Part shown: in pieces, positions 5,149-5,876 of the stretch
Numbering within the stretch: position 1 is the stretch's first letter
How the letters are laid out: the number at the start of each line of letters is the position of its first letter
NCBI GenBank assembly: GCA_013330915.1
Contig: DUHK01000015.1
Coordinates: 1 to 5,876 of the forward strand
Direction of reading: 5' to 3'
From: Methanosphaera sp.
GTDB taxonomy: Archaea; Methanobacteriota; Methanobacteria; Methanobacteriales; Methanobacteriaceae
Length of the DNA: 5,876 nucleotides
Notes under the pieces: generated by a model
The model's input: only the letters and a program-made list of their open reading frames with translations
Told to the model about the DNA's origin: nothing
The model's database searches: none
Made by a program: the position numbers and the translations under genes

Positions 5149-5876
5149 TATTTAACAATATTTTCTAAAATTCCTATATCTTCTATTCCGATTGTTATCA
5201 CATCATCTTTCTTCAAATGATCTATTCCTGGAGGCGTTCCCGTAGCAATTAAATCACCAGGATATAATGTCATAATATTTGAGATATATTCCACCAAATA
5301 TTCAGGTGAAAAGATCATGTTTTTTGTGTTTGAATCCTGTTTAATTTCACCGTTTACTTTTGAATATATTCTCTGATTTAATGGGTTGATGTTTGTAACA
5401 ATTACCGGACCTACCGGACAAAATGTGTCGAAACTTTTTGACCTTGTCCATTGTCCATCCTTTTCTTGAAGGTCTCTTGCAGTAACATCATTTATTATGG
5501 TATACGCTATTTTAAATGTGTCATTGTTCTTTCTGTTAATTTCTGAAAGTATAACTATTCCAAGCTCCGCTTCAAAATCCAATTTTTCGGTATCACCGGG
5601 ATATACTATTTCTTCTTTGCTTGCAATGACACTTGAAGAAGGTTTCATAAAAAGCAATGGTTCGGAAGGAAGAGTCATTTCCAATTCATCCGCATGATTT
5701 TTATAGTTTAGACCCACACACACAACCTTTGTTGGATTCACAGGAGTTAGTATTTTCACATCATCAATATTAACATAACTTCCCTGAGCATATGTGTCTT
5801 TAAGAGTCTCTTCATTTTCAATTGCTTCAACAATGGAAGAGTATTTTGTAGGATAAATCAGGTCATCCTCAAGTAT
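5148..5876 (-). CDS. Fumarylacetoacetate hydrolase (FAH) family protein, 5' end cut by window edge
   Basis: The frame is open from the TAG at 5148-5150 to the window edge, giving 242 residues without a start. An internal GTG at 5757-5759 (residue 40, in NIDDVKILTPVNP) is not the true start: the 39 residues before it (ILEDDLIYPTKYSS onward) read as the usual N-terminal lid region of this family. The core begins at KVVCVGLNYKNHA (50-62). The metal site is E102 and E104 in LDFEAELGIVI plus D130 in NDVTARDLQ. KSFDTFCPVGPVIV (147-160) and LYPGDLIATGTPPGID (204-219) complete the fold. Known members (COG0179) are Mg-dependent hydrolases, hydratases, acylpyruvases, or oxaloacetate decarboxylases/tautomerases; the substrate cannot be read from sequence. 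It is cytoplasmic, and is probably co-transcribed and translationally coupled with the tfrA-like gene 11 bp downstream. Its promoter lies beyond the edge. The family call is firm; the function is open. Confidence 0.88.
   Translation of the reverse strand: MLEDDLIYPTKYSSIVEAIENEETLKDTYAQGSYVNIDDVKILTPVNPTKVVCVGLNYKNHADELEMTLPSEPLLFMKPSSSVIASKEEIVYPGDTEKLDFEAELGIVILSEINRKNNDTFKIAYTIINDVTARDLQEKDGQWTRSKSFDTFCPVGPVIVTNINPLNQRIYSKVNGEIKQDSNTKNMIFSPEYLVEYISNIMTLYPGDLIATGTPPGIDHLKKDDVITIGIEDIGILENIVK

Noticed and set aside
5497..5697. Plus-strand open frame within the FAH gene
   Set aside because: It is a shadow of a gene whose own frame carries all FAH-family motifs.

Overview
The window looks like a chromosomal segment of a methanol-using, very AT-rich member of the archaeal order Methanobacteriales. 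Methanosphaera is the most likely genus. This rests on four observations: a methanol methyltransferase (mtaB) start beside a methylcobamide:CoM methyltransferase (mtaA), an archaeal-type GatA, a soluble thiol:fumarate-reductase-like flavoprotein, and GGTGA-type ribosome binding sites with TATA-like promoters in almost pure A/T intergenic DNA. The species call is inference; no database search was possible.

Layout. Positions 1-153 (minus) hold the first 51 codons of mtaB, cut by the window edge. A 476-bp non-coding gap follows, carrying an mtaB promoter candidate and several inverted repeats. mtaA (630-1643, minus) ends in a hairpin/U-tract terminator that overlaps its stop codon. A 356-bp divergent spacer (1644-1999) separates mtaA from gatA (2000-3367, plus) and holds a stacked set of palindromes and repeats just upstream of mtaA. 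A hairpin at 3412-3432 with a T run on each strand lies between gatA and the convergent tfrA-like gene (3466-5136, minus). Upstream of tfrA, 11 bp away, is a fumarylacetoacetate-hydrolase (FAH) family gene (5148 to the window edge, minus) that is open to the edge and therefore longer than its internal GTG start suggests.

How the genes work together. MtaB moves the methyl group of methanol to a corrinoid protein (MtaC, not in view), and MtaA moves it on to coenzyme M, giving methyl-CoM for methanogenesis. The two genes lie on the same strand but appear to be separate transcription units. GatA belongs to the tRNA-dependent amidotransferase GatCAB, which in archaea mainly makes Asn-tRNA(Asn). 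The TfrA-like flavoprotein would reduce fumarate to succinate at the expense of CoM-SH and CoB-SH, in the incomplete reductive TCA branch. The FAH-family partner is of unknown substrate; its coupling to a fumarate reductase flavoprotein raises the possibility that it handles oxaloacetate.

Most of the window is ordinary core metabolism. The parts most worth a second look are the regulatory DNA around mtaA and mtaB and the FAH-tfrA pair. No mobile element, CRISPR array, tRNA or rRNA was seen.
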